64,000 nt of DNA from Marivita sp030148515 (GTDB lineage Bacteria > Pseudomonadota > Alphaproteobacteria > Rhodobacterales > Rhodobacteraceae): positions 62,001 to 126,000 of the forward strand of contig NZ_CP180351.1 in NCBI RefSeq assembly GCF_048006345.1. The letters run 5' to 3'. The notes below the pieces were generated by a model. That model searched no databases. It was not told the DNA's origin and saw nothing but the letters and a program-made list of their open reading frames with translations. A program made the translations under genes and the position numbers. Shown piece by piece: positions 26,142-35,673 of this stretch; the first letter of the stretch is position 1; each line of letters opens with the position of its first letter.

Positions 26142-27197
26142 ATGCCCCTGATCCCCTCCAGCCTGAATGACCTGCTCGACCACGGGTTCGATACCGTGAT
26201 CGACGTCCGCAGCCCTGCGGAATTTGCCGAAGATCATGTGCCCGGTGCGATCAACCTGCCGGTTCTCGACAATGAGGAGCGGGCGCGGGTGGGTACGATC
26301 TACAAGCAGGTCAGCCCGTTTGATGCGCGTAAGATCGGGGCCGCGTTGGTGTTCCGCAATGCCGCTAACCATATCGAAACCTCTTTGTCTCATCATGACG
26401 GTGGTTGGCGACCCTTGGTCTATTGCTGGCGCGGCGGGCAAAGGTCGGGGTCGTTTGCGTGGCTGCTCAAGGAAATCGGCTGGCGGTCTGACGTGGTTCA
26501 GGGCGGGTACAAAACCTATCGGCGGCTGGTTGTGGAGATGCTGCACGATCAGGCGCTGCCGTTCCGGTTCGTGCAATTGGGCGGCTATACCGGTACGGCC
26601 AAGACAGAGCTTTTGCCGCTTTTGGCGGCGCGGGGCGTGCAGGTGATCGACCTTGAGGGGTTGGCGAACCACCGTGGATCGCTCTTGGGGTCGATGGGGG
26701 AGCAGCCGTCGCAGAAGGCGTTTGAAAGCGCCTTGGCACGGGTGCTGTGCCGTCTCGATCCGGGGCGGCCCGTTCTGGTGGAGGCGGAGAGCAGCAAGAT
26801 CGGGCAGATCCTTGTGCCGCCGTCGCTTTGGGACGGGATGAAGGTGGCGCCGTGGATCGAGGTGACAGCGCCATTGGAGGCGCGGACGGAGTATTTGCTG
26901 CGGGCCTATGACGATATCCTGTCGGATCGGCCCAGGCTGCACGCACGGCTGGCGCCACTCAAGGCGCATCGGGGCGAGGCTTTGGTTGCGCAGTGGATTG
27001 GGCTGAGTGCGGCGGGTGACAAGCGGGCGCTCACGCGGTCGCTGATGGAGGACCATTACGATCTGGCTTATGCCAAGTCGATGAAGGCGATGGCCCCCCA
27101 TGTCATTGCGCAGGTTGCGGCGGATGGGCTTACGCCTGCGCATCTTGAACACGTGGCGGCGCAGGTCGCGGCGGTGCTTCAGGCGATTGAGATCTGA
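26142..27197 (+). CDS. mnmH: tRNA 2-selenouridine synthase
   Basis: Replaces sulfur by selenium at the wobble 2-thiouridine of certain tRNAs, using selenophosphate. The protein is 351 residues. An N-terminal rhodanese domain carries Cys95 in VYCWRGGQRSGS. A P-loop-like segment GGYTGTAKTELLP follows at about 147-160. The C-terminal helical region is typical of MnmH/YbbB. It ends 19 bases inside the 3' end of convergent selD, which supplies its selenium donor. Confidence 0.94.
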   Translation: MPLIPSSLNDLLDHGFDTVIDVRSPAEFAEDHVPGAINLPVLDNEERARVGTIYKQVSPFDARKIGAALVFRNAANHIETSLSHHDGGWRPLVYCWRGGQRSGSFAWLLKEIGWRSDVVQGGYKTYRRLVVEMLHDQALPFRFVQLGGYTGTAKTELLPLLAARGVQVIDLEGLANHRGSLLGSMGEQPSQKAFESALARVLCRLDPGRPVLVEAESSKIGQILVPPSLWDGMKVAPWIEVTAPLEARTEYLLRAYDDILSDRPRLHARLAPLKAHRGEALVAQWIGLSAAGDKRALTRSLMEDHYDLAYAKSMKAMAPHVIAQVAADGLTPAHLEHVAAQVAAVLQAIEI

Positions 27198-29347
27198 CCG
27201 ACCGGACCTCTGTGCAGATGGCCGATGATGGCGCTGTCGGGGTGCCCGTTCTGGTGCAGTTTGTCGATCAGGGTTTGCGCCTGATCCGCCGGAACAGCCG
27301 CCAACAGCCCACCGCCGGTTTGCGGATCAAAAAGCAAGCGTGTGAGCGGGCTGTCGGGAATGTTTGAAAATCCGGCGCGATTGTTGTCGTAAAGCGAAGA
27401 ATGCTCGCCGCGTTCCGACAGGTCCAGCGCACCTGGCAGGAGCGGGATAGTGTCGAGCGTCAGGGTCGCGGCAAGGCCGGAGGCGGCGCAGATGTTCTGT
27501 GTGTGCCCGGCAAGGCCGAACCCGGTGAGATCGGTCATTGCCTGTGCCGTGTCCTGCAGGATGTGGGAGGCGGATTTCTGGCCCTGCTGCATCGCGTCCA
27601 GCGCGGCTGCGACGTCGGAACCCCGCGCCTTGCCGGACATGAGCGCGGCCATGATCACGCCGGTGCCGATGGGTTTGGTCAGGATCAGCGCCGCGCCGTC
27701 CTGTGCGCCGCCCAGCGTGATCGGATCGCGGTCAAGCAGGCCGGTGACGGCGAGGCCGATGGTCAATTCGTCCCCCAGCGTGGAGTGGCCGCCGACGATA
27801 TCGGCACCCGCGTCCTGCAGGATGGTTTGGGCCGAGGTCAGGATCTCTGTCAGGGTGCGTTCGGCCAAGGGTTCCGACAGGCGGGGCAGGGTGATCGACA
27901 GGGTTGCGGCCTGCGGGTTGGCACCCATCGCCCAGATGTCACCCAGGGCATGATGGGTCGCGATGCGGGCCATGACGGCGGGATCGGCCCAGAAGCTGCG
28001 CAGATGGTCGGTGGTGAAAACCTGCCGCGCGCCGCCGGTGAGCAGGAGGGCCGCATCGTCACCAGGAAGCGGCGTGATGTCGGCGCGCTGCGTGGGTTTC
28101 AGCGTGGCGAGGGATTTGGACAGCGCATCGCGGCCGAGTTTCGCGCCACAGCCACCGCAAAGCGGTTTAGGGCCCATCGCCTGCTGCACCCCCTTGGCGC
28201 GGGGATAGGGCAGGGGCGCAGTGGGCATCTTGGGCAGTTGGTCGAACTGGTCCATGAATTTGCGGTCGATGCGGTCTTTCCAACCCCAGACCCAAGGGCC
28301 GGTGAACGTGAGGCCGAAGCGATCACCAAGCGCCGACTTTTTCCCGAGCGAGATAAGCTTCAGGTAATCTTTCTGTGGCACATAGGTCTTGAGCGGACCA
28401 CCCGAGAGAGAGGAGGCGAGATTGTGAAATAGAACAGGGGCTTGCCGCACGGCATAGACGCCCGCCTTGGGCCGGGGGGCGTGGGACATGTGCGCGCAGT
28501 CGCCGACGGCAAAGATGCGCGGATCACTGGTTTGCAGACGGTCATTGACGGTCAGAAAGCCGTCATGGGTGGTCAGGCCGGTCTGTGCCAGCCAAGGATA
28601 AGGGCGTGCTCCTGCGGCGCCCGTGATGAACTGGGCCGTGATGCTGCTGCCGTCGTCGAGGGTGATCGTGTCTTTGCCAAGATGGGTGATCTGGGTGTTT
28701 TCGTGCAAGATGATGTTGAGCGACTTCATCGCGTCGCGCAATTTATCGGCGCTTTTTGCTGGCAGCGCCGACAGCGCGGTGGCGTTGTCGATCAGGTGAA
28801 TTGTGGCGGGGCGATTGCGTTTCTTTAAGGCGTGGGCCATTGCCATCGCCAATTCGGCACCGGCAACGCCGCCGCCGATGATGGCCACGTTGGCCGGGCC
28901 AGTGCGGTTGCGGAAGCTGTCCCATTCGGCGGCAAAAGGACCAAGCGGTTTGGCAGGGATCGCATGGTCGGCAAAACCGGGCAGGGCAGGCATGTCGGAG
29001 GTGATGCCGACATCGACCGAACAGGCGTCGAACCCAATGGGCGGATGGGTGTCGATCTGGACAGTGCCACGGGCCGGGTCGATGCCAGTGACCGATCCAA
29101 GGATCAGCCGCGCATTGGCGAATTGCGCGAGGCGGACAAGGTCGATGTCGAGTTGTTCGCGGGTGTAATGGCCAGCGACAAAACCGGGCAGCATGCCGGA
29201 ATAGGGTGCGGTTGGACCCGGATTGATCAGCGTAAGTCGTGCCCCGGGGAGAGGTTTCATCGCCCATTTGCGCAGCACCAACGCGTGGGTGTGGCCGCCA
29301 CCGATAAGAACGAGGTCCTGAGTGAGCGGCAGGGGCGGCTGGTGCAT
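27179..29347 (-). CDS. selD: FAD oxidoreductase-selenide, water dikinase fusion
   Basis: A 722-residue fusion. Residues 1 to about 370 form an NDH-2/SQR-like flavin domain (LVLIGGGHTHALVLRKWAMK; later VAIIGGGVAGAELAMAMAHA and IFAVGDCAHM). About 390-722 is SelD, which makes selenophosphate from selenide and ATP. The catalytic site is LCGGCGAKLG with Cys400 and Lys403 at the positions of E. coli Cys17/Lys20; no selenocysteine codon is present. DITPLPGDDAALL and GGHSTLGDE supply ATP/metal ligands. The start at 29347 is preferred (AAAGGAC upstream; the in-frame extension is unrelated). The flavin part may reduce or deliver selenium (inference). Confidence 0.93.
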   Translation of the reverse strand: MHQPPLPLTQDLVLIGGGHTHALVLRKWAMKPLPGARLTLINPGPTAPYSGMLPGFVAGHYTREQLDIDLVRLAQFANARLILGSVTGIDPARGTVQIDTHPPIGFDACSVDVGITSDMPALPGFADHAIPAKPLGPFAAEWDSFRNRTGPANVAIIGGGVAGAELAMAMAHALKKRNRPATIHLIDNATALSALPAKSADKLRDAMKSLNIILHENTQITHLGKDTITLDDGSSITAQFITGAAGARPYPWLAQTGLTTHDGFLTVNDRLQTSDPRIFAVGDCAHMSHAPRPKAGVYAVRQAPVLFHNLASSLSGGPLKTYVPQKDYLKLISLGKKSALGDRFGLTFTGPWVWGWKDRIDRKFMDQFDQLPKMPTAPLPYPRAKGVQQAMGPKPLCGGCGAKLGRDALSKSLATLKPTQRADITPLPGDDAALLLTGGARQVFTTDHLRSFWADPAVMARIATHHALGDIWAMGANPQAATLSITLPRLSEPLAERTLTEILTSAQTILQDAGADIVGGHSTLGDELTIGLAVTGLLDRDPITLGGAQDGAALILTKPIGTGVIMAALMSGKARGSDVAAALDAMQQGQKSASHILQDTAQAMTDLTGFGLAGHTQNICAASGLAATLTLDTIPLLPGALDLSERGEHSSLYDNNRAGFSNIPDSPLTRLLFDPQTGGGLLAAVPADQAQTLIDKLHQNGHPDSAIIGHLHRGPVGQISIA

Positions 29348-29809
29348 GAGGCTGGTCCTTTGGTGGTCAGGCCCGGTGTACCACGGCGGTGCCGCCCCGC
29401 CCATGCGGCGGGTGATCAACTTTCGTAACGTGTCTGTCCGTGCGCGTTTGCGCTAACGCAAGGGGTGACGTGAAGAGGGTGATGCGCGCGGGCTTGTGGG
29501 TGGCACCTGTGCGCGATTCGGTCGGGATCACCGAGGCAGTCTGTCTGCCGTGGCCTCAGCTAGCGCCGCTCAGACCCGTCAAAAGCGCAGTATACTTTGG
29601 GATACAGAAAAATATTTAATTAACAAAGGCTTAAAAAATTGAGAAAAACGACTGAGTAAGTAAATTTCAAAACCTTAATGCTTGACGAAATAATCCTGCG
29701 CCTAGATGAAAGCCCAAGAATTGCGAAGAGCGTTGGGTCAGAAGGCGGCCTTTGCTCGGTAGGGACGCGACATTGCGACCGCGCGAACAGGCAGGAGAGA
29801 TCGTCGGCG
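29348..29809. other. Gene-free region between selD and the universal stress gene
   Basis: 462 bases with no supportable gene. The middle is strongly AT-rich (29590-29690) and is the likely promoter region for the stress gene. GCGTT (29444-29448) and AACGC (29455-29459) form a small dyad near the selD start. TTGACG (29682-29687) with TAGATG (29703-29708) is a weak promoter-like pair with only 15 bases between, not called as a promoter. Confidence 0.5.
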
Positions 29810-30661
29810 ATGTTGAAATCCATTTTGGTCCCAGTGCGTGGTGATGGCATGGTCGCAACCGTCCTTGCCCACGCCGCCGAACTTGCCAAGCAGCACCAAG
29901 CGCAGGTCAATGTCGTCCATTGTCGTGCCCAGGCCAGCGATCTGCTGCCGCAGGGGATTGTCATGAATGACTTTGCCCGCAAGGTGATGATGGAACAGGC
30001 GGTCGAGCTTGCGAACCGTCAGGAAGATCACCTGCGCAAGATTTTGCACCGTCTGGCGCGTGATTTTGGGCTCGAGGAAAACGCGAGCACACCCGATGTT
30101 GCGGTTTGTACCTTTGCGGAAGAGCCGGGCCGCATGGCCGATGTCGTCAAGCATTCGGGTCGGTTGTCCGATCTGATTGTTTTGCCGAAGCCTCAGCGGG
30201 AACGCAATCTTGGCCAAAGCTCGTTGAAAGCGGCGCTTTATGGCGCGGGGCGGCCCGTGTTGATCTGTCCGGGGCAGTTGCAGCCTGACGCAACATTCGC
30301 CCAGCACGTGGCGGTTGGCTGGAATGGCTCGCTGCCTGCAGCGCGGGCTGTGGCATCGTCTTTGGACATCATTCACGCTGCCAAGCGCGTCAGCATCCTG
30401 ACCGGCGGGAAAGTGCAAACGCACGGACCCACCGTTGAAGAGCTTGTGGACTATTACGCGCTGCGGGGCATCACCGCCGAAGTTGTGCGCTTCAGCGGAA
30501 AAGATGCCGCCACCGAGCTTCTCAAGACGAGCAAGAGCATCGGGGCCAGCCTGCTGGTGATTGGTGCTTACAGCCACAGCCACGAGACCGAGATGCTGTT
30601 TGGAGGCAATACCGAACGCATCGTGGACAAGACAGAAATGCCCATCCTGATGGCACATTGA
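29810..30661 (+). CDS. Universal stress protein, two UspA domains
   Basis: A 283-residue cytoplasmic protein with two UspA-like halves. The first starts MLKSILVPVRGDGMVATVLA. The second starts near residue 165 with HVAVGWNGSLPAARAV and ends in LVIGAYSHSHETEMLFGGNT, close to the GXXXG nucleotide-binding segment, then MPILMAH. ATG 29810 is the best start (GGAGAG upstream). It is monocistronic between long intergenic stretches. The stress signal is unknown; AT-rich DNA upstream suggests separate promoter control. Confidence 0.85.
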   Translation: MLKSILVPVRGDGMVATVLAHAAELAKQHQAQVNVVHCRAQASDLLPQGIVMNDFARKVMMEQAVELANRQEDHLRKILHRLARDFGLEENASTPDVAVCTFAEEPGRMADVVKHSGRLSDLIVLPKPQRERNLGQSSLKAALYGAGRPVLICPGQLQPDATFAQHVAVGWNGSLPAARAVASSLDIIHAAKRVSILTGGKVQTHGPTVEELVDYYALRGITAEVVRFSGKDAATELLKTSKSIGASLLVIGAYSHSHETEMLFGGNTERIVDKTEMPILMAH

Positions 30662-30777
30662 ACCAACTCTTTGGCCGAGCAACGGCCTGTGACCGGGGCG
30701 TGCCCCATATCTGAACCCCGCACATGACGCGGAAACGACTGGCCTGGGACACCGGGCATATTAGGGAGGACTACACC

Positions 30778-31749
30778 ATGAAACTCACCAAGAGATTTTT
30801 CCTCGGACTGGCTGCAGGCACGGCCCTTGCGACATTGCCGATGGCAGCTTTGGCCCAGGACTGGCAGCCGAAACGTCCGATCGATTTCACGATCATGGCA
30901 GGTCCGGGCGGCGGGGCAGACCAGATCGCGCGGTTCGTGCAATCGGTGGTCGAGGCGAATGACATGACCAATCGCCCCCTGATCCCCACCAACCGCGGTG
31001 GCGGCTCGGGCGCTGAGGCCCTTCTGCATCTCAAGGACGCGCGCGACCCGGATCACACGCTGATGGTCACGCTGAATTCGTTCTACACAACACCGATCCG
31101 CCAAGAGGGTCTGGGCGTCGATATCGAAACCTTTACCCCGATCACCATGATGGGCGTCGATCCGTTCGTGCTTTGGGTTCACAAGGATTCCGGCATCACG
31201 ACCTTTGAAGACTTTATCGCCAAGGTCAAAGAAATGGACGGCGAGTACGTCATGGGTGGCACAGGAACGGGTCAGGAAGACTCGATCGTGATCGCTTACA
31301 TGTCCGGGGCCTATGGTTTGAAGATCAAGTACATCCCCTATGATGGCGGCGGCGCCGTGGCCAAGGACCTTGCCGGTCAGCAGATCATGGCAACCGTCAA
31401 CAACCCCGCCGAAGCCAAGGGCTTTTACGAAGCGGGTGACTTCGTGCCGCTTCTGGCCTTCTCGGACGAGCGTATGGATGCCTATCCTGACGTGCCGACC
31501 ATGAAGGAAAAGGGGCATGACTTCTCGTACTACAACCAGCGGGCCATCGTCGGTGCCCCCGGTATGTCGGACGAGGCTGCAGCCTATTACCGCGAGGTCT
31601 TCGGCAAGGTCTACGAAGGCGAGGACTGGCAGGCCTACCTGGCCTCTGAAAGCCTGTCGCCGCTGCCGATGGATGAAGCGCAAACACGGGCCTACTGGGC
31701 GACGCAGGTTGCCACTCACCGCAAGCTTCTGTCCGAAATCGGCGGTTAA
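30778..31749 (+). CDS. tctC: TctC-type binding protein of a tripartite tricarboxylate transporter
   Basis: Periplasmic binding protein of 323 residues with a Sec signal (KLTKRFFLGLAAGTALATLP, cleavage after ALA near 24). The mature protein has the TctC core PIDFTIMAGPGGGADQIAR and GGTGTGQEDSIVIAYM. ATG 30778 is supported by GGGAGGA 8-10 bases upstream, rather than an in-frame start at 30724. It heads tctCBA. The substrate is a di- or tricarboxylate or another organic acid; the following acyl-CoA ligase hints at a small carboxylic acid (inference). Confidence 0.92.
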   Translation: MKLTKRFFLGLAAGTALATLPMAALAQDWQPKRPIDFTIMAGPGGGADQIARFVQSVVEANDMTNRPLIPTNRGGGSGAEALLHLKDARDPDHTLMVTLNSFYTTPIRQEGLGVDIETFTPITMMGVDPFVLWVHKDSGITTFEDFIAKVKEMDGEYVMGGTGTGQEDSIVIAYMSGAYGLKIKYIPYDGGGAVAKDLAGQQIMATVNNPAEAKGFYEAGDFVPLLAFSDERMDAYPDVPTMKEKGHDFSYYNQRAIVGAPGMSDEAAAYYREVFGKVYEGEDWQAYLASESLSPLPMDEAQTRAYWATQVATHRKLLSEIGG

Positions 31750-31775
31750 GCTGTAAGCCAGGAAAGGGGGCAGAC

Positions 31776-32279
31776 ATGCGCCAAGGTGAAATATCACTTG
31801 CAGGGCTCCTTGCCCTCTTTTCCCTGTATCTGATGTGGAAGAGCGCAGAGCTTCCCATCGGGTACATTCGCGGCCAAGGGCCGGGCGGTGGCTTCTGGCC
31901 ATTCTGGCTGTCGGTCGGAATGCTGCTGAGCTGTGTTGCGATTGCCTGGAATTGGTGGCGCGGCAAGAGCCCCGCATCGGTGTCTGATGAACCGCTCATG
32001 GATGCCTTCGGATGGCGCACCGTGCTCCATGTCGGAGGTGGGGTCATTGCATTCGTTGCTTTGATTTCCGTGGTGTCGATGTATGGCGCGGTGGGGCTGT
32101 TCCTTGTCTACTACCTGCGTTTTCTGGGCCGGCATTCCTGGGCCCTGACACTCGCCATCGCGATCGTCCTGCCCATCGGTCTGTTCTTCTTCTTCGAGGG
32201 GGCGATGCAGATTTCGATGCCGCAAGGCCTGCCGTTCACGCAGCCCTTCTTCGATGTGATGTACGACATCATTTACTGA
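31776..32279 (+). CDS. tctB: TctB-type small permease subunit
   Basis: A 167-residue membrane protein with four predicted helices. The family start GEISLAGLLALFSLYLMWKS and the glycine-rich loop IGYIRGQGPGGGFWPFWLS are diagnostic of TctB. It lies 26 bases after tctC (without an intervening strong hairpin) and 24 before tctA. Confidence 0.9.
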   Translation: MRQGEISLAGLLALFSLYLMWKSAELPIGYIRGQGPGGGFWPFWLSVGMLLSCVAIAWNWWRGKSPASVSDEPLMDAFGWRTVLHVGGGVIAFVALISVVSMYGAVGLFLVYYLRFLGRHSWALTLAIAIVLPIGLFFFFEGAMQISMPQGLPFTQPFFDVMYDIIY

Positions 32280-32303
32280 CGCCCCCAGGACCCAAGGACC
32301 ATC

Positions 32304-33815
32304 ATGGAAGCTTTATCTTTTCTGGCCGATGGCGTGCTTGTTGCGCTTGAGCCGCTCAATCTTCTTCTTATCCTGATTGGCGTCACCGTTGGCTTGTTCA
32401 TCGGGGCAATGCCGGGATTGGGATCGGTGAACGGTGTGGCGATCCTTTTGCCGATCACCTTTCTGGTGCCGCCGGGTTCCGCCATCATCTTTCTGGCCGC
32501 CATCTATTACGGCGCGATGTACGGGGGGGCGATTTCATCAATCACCATGGGCATACCCGGCGCATCAACGGCCGTGGCCACGACGTTTGATGGACGGCCC
32601 CTGGCGCTTCAGGGGCGGGCCAGCCTTGCCCTGGTGACAGCGGCGATTGCGTCCTTCGTGGGCGGCACCATCGCCAACGTCCTGTTCACTCTGTTTGCGC
32701 CGCTGCTTGCGACCATGGCCCTGTCGTTTGGACCGCCCGAGATCTTTGCGCTGATGCTGCTGGCCTTCGCGACCTTTGTGGGGCTTGGCGGGGATGATAT
32801 CCCGAAGACGATCTTTTCGATCTGCCTTGGTCTGGTTCTGGCCACTGTCGGGTTCGACACCATCTCGGGTGAGCCGCGCCTTGTGCTGTTCGAGATCGAG
32901 GGTTTCCTGCGGGGGATCGGCTTTATCGTGCTGGCCATCGGGGTATACGGCATCGGTGAGATGCTTTGGACAATCGAGCAAACGCGCGGTGAAGTGACAA
33001 CGACAAACCCCAAAATGACCATGAAGGGCATGGTGTCTGATTCCAAGGAAGCGATGCGCAGAGGTTGGAAAGGCACGGGGATCGGATCGTTTCTTGGGTT
33101 CTTCGTTGGTGTTCTTCCCGCTGCAGGTGCGACACCGGGGTCGCTGATGTCTTACGGTGTTGCCAAGATGGTCTCAAAGAATCCCGAGGAATACGGGAAG
33201 GGGACGCCCGACGGTGTTGCGGCGCCTGAAGCCGCCAACAACTCCGCCTCTACAGGCTCCATGTTGCCGATGCTGACGCTGGGTATTCCGGGCTCTCCGA
33301 CAACGGCGATCCTTCTGGGTGGCATGGTCATCTGGGGTCTGACACCCGGTCCGCGCCTGTTTGTCGATGAAAGCGAGTTTGTGTGGGGTCTGATCGGATC
33401 GTTCTACATCTCGAACATCGCTGCGCTGTTCATCAACCTCGCGTTCATCCCGCTTTTCGTGTGGATGCTGCGGATGCCCTTCACCATCCTTGCTCCGCTG
33501 ATCTTCGTACTGTCCATCGTTGGTGGATTTGCCGCGTCGCGCAGCATGCATGATCTTTGGCTGATCATCATTTTCGGGCTTGCGGCGTTCTTTTTGCGCA
33601 AGTTCGATTATCCGCTGGCACCGGCTGTTCTGGCGATTGTGCTTGGGCCCATTGCCGAGCCGACGATGCGCCAATCCCTGCTGCTGTCCTCGGGTGACCC
33701 GACGATCTTCTTCACCCGACCCATTGCGGGGCCCATCACCGTGGTTGCCATCATCCTGATCCTGCTGCCTGCGATAAAACTGCTGCGCCGCAAGCGGTCG
33801 GAAAAACTGGCCTGA
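32304..33815 (+). CDS. tctA: TctA-type large permease subunit
   Basis: A 503-residue membrane protein with many helices, the normal TctA length. The family repeats are visible: LFIGAMPGLGSVNGVAILLP in the first half and GFFVGVLPAAGATPGSLMSY-like sequence in the second. The motif NNSASTGSMLPMLTLGIPGS is conserved. It forms the channel with TctB, driven by an ion gradient. Confidence 0.94.
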   Translation: MEALSFLADGVLVALEPLNLLLILIGVTVGLFIGAMPGLGSVNGVAILLPITFLVPPGSAIIFLAAIYYGAMYGGAISSITMGIPGASTAVATTFDGRPLALQGRASLALVTAAIASFVGGTIANVLFTLFAPLLATMALSFGPPEIFALMLLAFATFVGLGGDDIPKTIFSICLGLVLATVGFDTISGEPRLVLFEIEGFLRGIGFIVLAIGVYGIGEMLWTIEQTRGEVTTTNPKMTMKGMVSDSKEAMRRGWKGTGIGSFLGFFVGVLPAAGATPGSLMSYGVAKMVSKNPEEYGKGTPDGVAAPEAANNSASTGSMLPMLTLGIPGSPTTAILLGGMVIWGLTPGPRLFVDESEFVWGLIGSFYISNIAALFINLAFIPLFVWMLRMPFTILAPLIFVLSIVGGFAASRSMHDLWLIIIFGLAAFFLRKFDYPLAPAVLAIVLGPIAEPTMRQSLLLSSGDPTIFFTRPIAGPITVVAIILILLPAIKLLRRKRSEKLA

Positions 33816-33998
33816 CCTATGCGAGCGGGTCGGGATCACGGTGGTCCGGTCATCGAAGACCAGGTGTCAGAGGTATAAATTGCCAACGCCGCGCTTTTCT
33901 TTATGCGCCCACTCGTTATGTATCAGCCCAAGGGTGGATGTCAGAGCGGTGCTCGGGCGGAAAAAACTGAAAACAGACTACTAAGGAGGGACAGGGCA

Positions 33999-35528
33999 AT
34001 GGCTACAAACGTCAAGGCACTGCTAGAGGGACATGACGCCGGATCAAATGCCTTGGGCGCACCTGGGCGGGACTGGCTCAGCTATGGCGGGCTGCGGGAT
34101 CTGTCGGCGGAGGTCAGCGCGTCCTTGCGCGGCTTCGGCATCGGTCCAAGCGACCGGGTGGCCATCGTGCTGCCGAACGGGCCGGAAATGGCGGCGGCGT
34201 TCGTGACAATCGCGCAGGCGGCGACCACGGCCCCGCTGAACCCGGCGTACCGCGAGGATGAATACAAGTTCTACCTTGAGGACCTTGGCGCGAAAGCGAT
34301 TGTGCTGGGCGACGGCTATGACGGTCCGGCGCTGGCTGCCGCACAGTCCCTTGGGTTGATGGTGCTGCGCACGGTTGTGGCCGAGGGCGCACCAGCTGGG
34401 TCGTTCACCCTGTCCGCCGATGGTGCGACGGGCGATGCGCTTCCTGCGAGCGATCCGAGCGATGACGATGTGGCACTGATCCTGCACACCTCGGGTACCA
34501 CGTCGCGGCCGAAGATCGTACCGCTCCTGCAATCGAACGTGGCGGCGTCGGCACACAACATCGCGGCGTCACTGAACCTGTCGTCCGACGACCGTTGCCT
34601 GAACGTGATGCCATTGTTCCATATTCACGGCTTGATCGCTGCGGTGTCAGCATCTTTGTCCGTGGGCGCGTCGATCTGGTGCGCGCCGGGCTTTGACGCG
34701 CTGCGCTTCTTTGGCTGGATGCGCGATGCGACGCCCACATGGTACACCGCTGTGCCGACCATGCATCAGGCCATCCTGACCCGCGCAGGCCGCAATGCGG
34801 ATGTGATCGCGGAGGTGCCGCTGCGCTTCCTGCGGTCGTCCTCGGCGTCTTTGCCGGCACAGGTGATGGAGCAGCTGCGCGAGACCTTCAACGCGCCGGT
34901 GATCGAGGCTTACGGCATGACCGAAGCCGCGCACCAGATGTGCTGCAACCCGTTCGACCGGCAGAAACCCGGTGCGGTGGGTGTGGCCGCTGGCCCCGAA
35001 GTGCGCGTGGCGCATGAGACCGAGAACCGGCTGATCGACGGGACGGGTGAGGTGGTGATTTCCGGCCCGAACGTGACACCCGGCTATGAGAGCAACCCGG
35101 ATGCAAACGCCAAGAACTTCTTTGAAGCCGATGGCAAGCGCTGGTTCCGCACCGGCGATCAGGGCGCGTTTGACGAAGACGGCTTCCTGCATCTCACCGG
35201 GCGATTGAAGGAAATCATCAATCGCGGCGGCGAGAAGGTCTCGCCGCTCGAGGTGGATGGGGTGCTTCTGGACCACCCGGCGATTGCGCAGGTGGTGACC
35301 TTCGCGCTGCCACATCCCAAGCTGGGGGAAGAGGTCGCGGCGGCTGTCGTGCTGAAGGATGGCACCGAGGCGACCGAGCGCGAGATCCGCGATTTCGCAG
35401 CCGAGCGCATGGCGGATTTCAAAGTGCCGCGCAAGGTGATCATTCTGGACGAGATCCCGAAAGGGGCCACCGGCAAGATGCAGCGGATCGGTCTGGCGGA
35501 AAAGCTTGGGCTGGTTGAGACGGCGTGA
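33999..35528 (+). CDS. Acyl-CoA ligase, oxalate-CoA-ligase-like
   Basis: A 509-residue AMP-forming ligase. The adenylation P-loop is LHTSGTTSRPKIVP, the A5 motif YGMTEAAHQMCCNPF, the hinge GRLKEIINRGGEKVSP, and the catalytic lysine lies in GATGKMQRIGL near the end. The A5 segment and following KPGAVGVAAGPEVRV resemble Pcs60/AAE3 oxalate-CoA ligases more than acetate or long-chain enzymes. ATG 33999 follows AAGGAGGG at 8 bases. The gene trails tctCBA by 183 bases. Oxalate or a similar small acid is a plausible substrate, not shown. Confidence 0.85.
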   Translation: MATNVKALLEGHDAGSNALGAPGRDWLSYGGLRDLSAEVSASLRGFGIGPSDRVAIVLPNGPEMAAAFVTIAQAATTAPLNPAYREDEYKFYLEDLGAKAIVLGDGYDGPALAAAQSLGLMVLRTVVAEGAPAGSFTLSADGATGDALPASDPSDDDVALILHTSGTTSRPKIVPLLQSNVAASAHNIAASLNLSSDDRCLNVMPLFHIHGLIAAVSASLSVGASIWCAPGFDALRFFGWMRDATPTWYTAVPTMHQAILTRAGRNADVIAEVPLRFLRSSSASLPAQVMEQLRETFNAPVIEAYGMTEAAHQMCCNPFDRQKPGAVGVAAGPEVRVAHETENRLIDGTGEVVISGPNVTPGYESNPDANAKNFFEADGKRWFRTGDQGAFDEDGFLHLTGRLKEIINRGGEKVSPLEVDGVLLDHPAIAQVVTFALPHPKLGEEVAAAVVLKDGTEATEREIRDFAAERMADFKVPRKVIILDEIPKGATGKMQRIGLAEKLGLVETA

Positions 35529-35534
35529 GCATGT

Positions 35535-35553
35535 GCCGGGCTGATAGCCCGGC
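35535..35553 (+). terminator. Hairpin after the acyl-CoA ligase
   Basis: GCCGGGCT (35535-35542) pairs perfectly with AGCCCGGC (35546-35553) around a 3-base loop, six bases after the ligase stop. Little T-run follows, so the strength is uncertain. Confidence 0.5.
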
Positions 35554-35600
35554 CTACGCCTTTGATCGGCGGTGGTGTCGGATGGATCGAGAGGGAGCCT

Positions 35601-35629
35601 CCGGCGGGAGTTTATTTGGCAAGATGAAG
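35601..35629 (+). repeat. Short copy of a dispersed intergenic repeat
   Basis: The tail TTTATTTGGCAAGATGAAG (35611-35629) with GGAG before it is identical over 23 bases to 38903-38925. It lies shortly before the next gene in both places. GGAGCCTCCGG-type symmetric sequence precedes it. Confidence 0.75.
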
Positions 35630-35673
35630 GGGGAGCGGTTCGCGGAAAAGCAGCGGATCGTTTCGGGTGAGCG

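Noticed and set aside
28145..28162. Selenocysteine (in-frame TGA) in SelD
   Set aside because: The active-site codons are ordinary cysteine codons at residues 397 and 400.
29682..29708. TTGACG with TAGATG as promoter for the universal stress gene
   Set aside because: The spacer is only 15 bases and the -10 match is weak.
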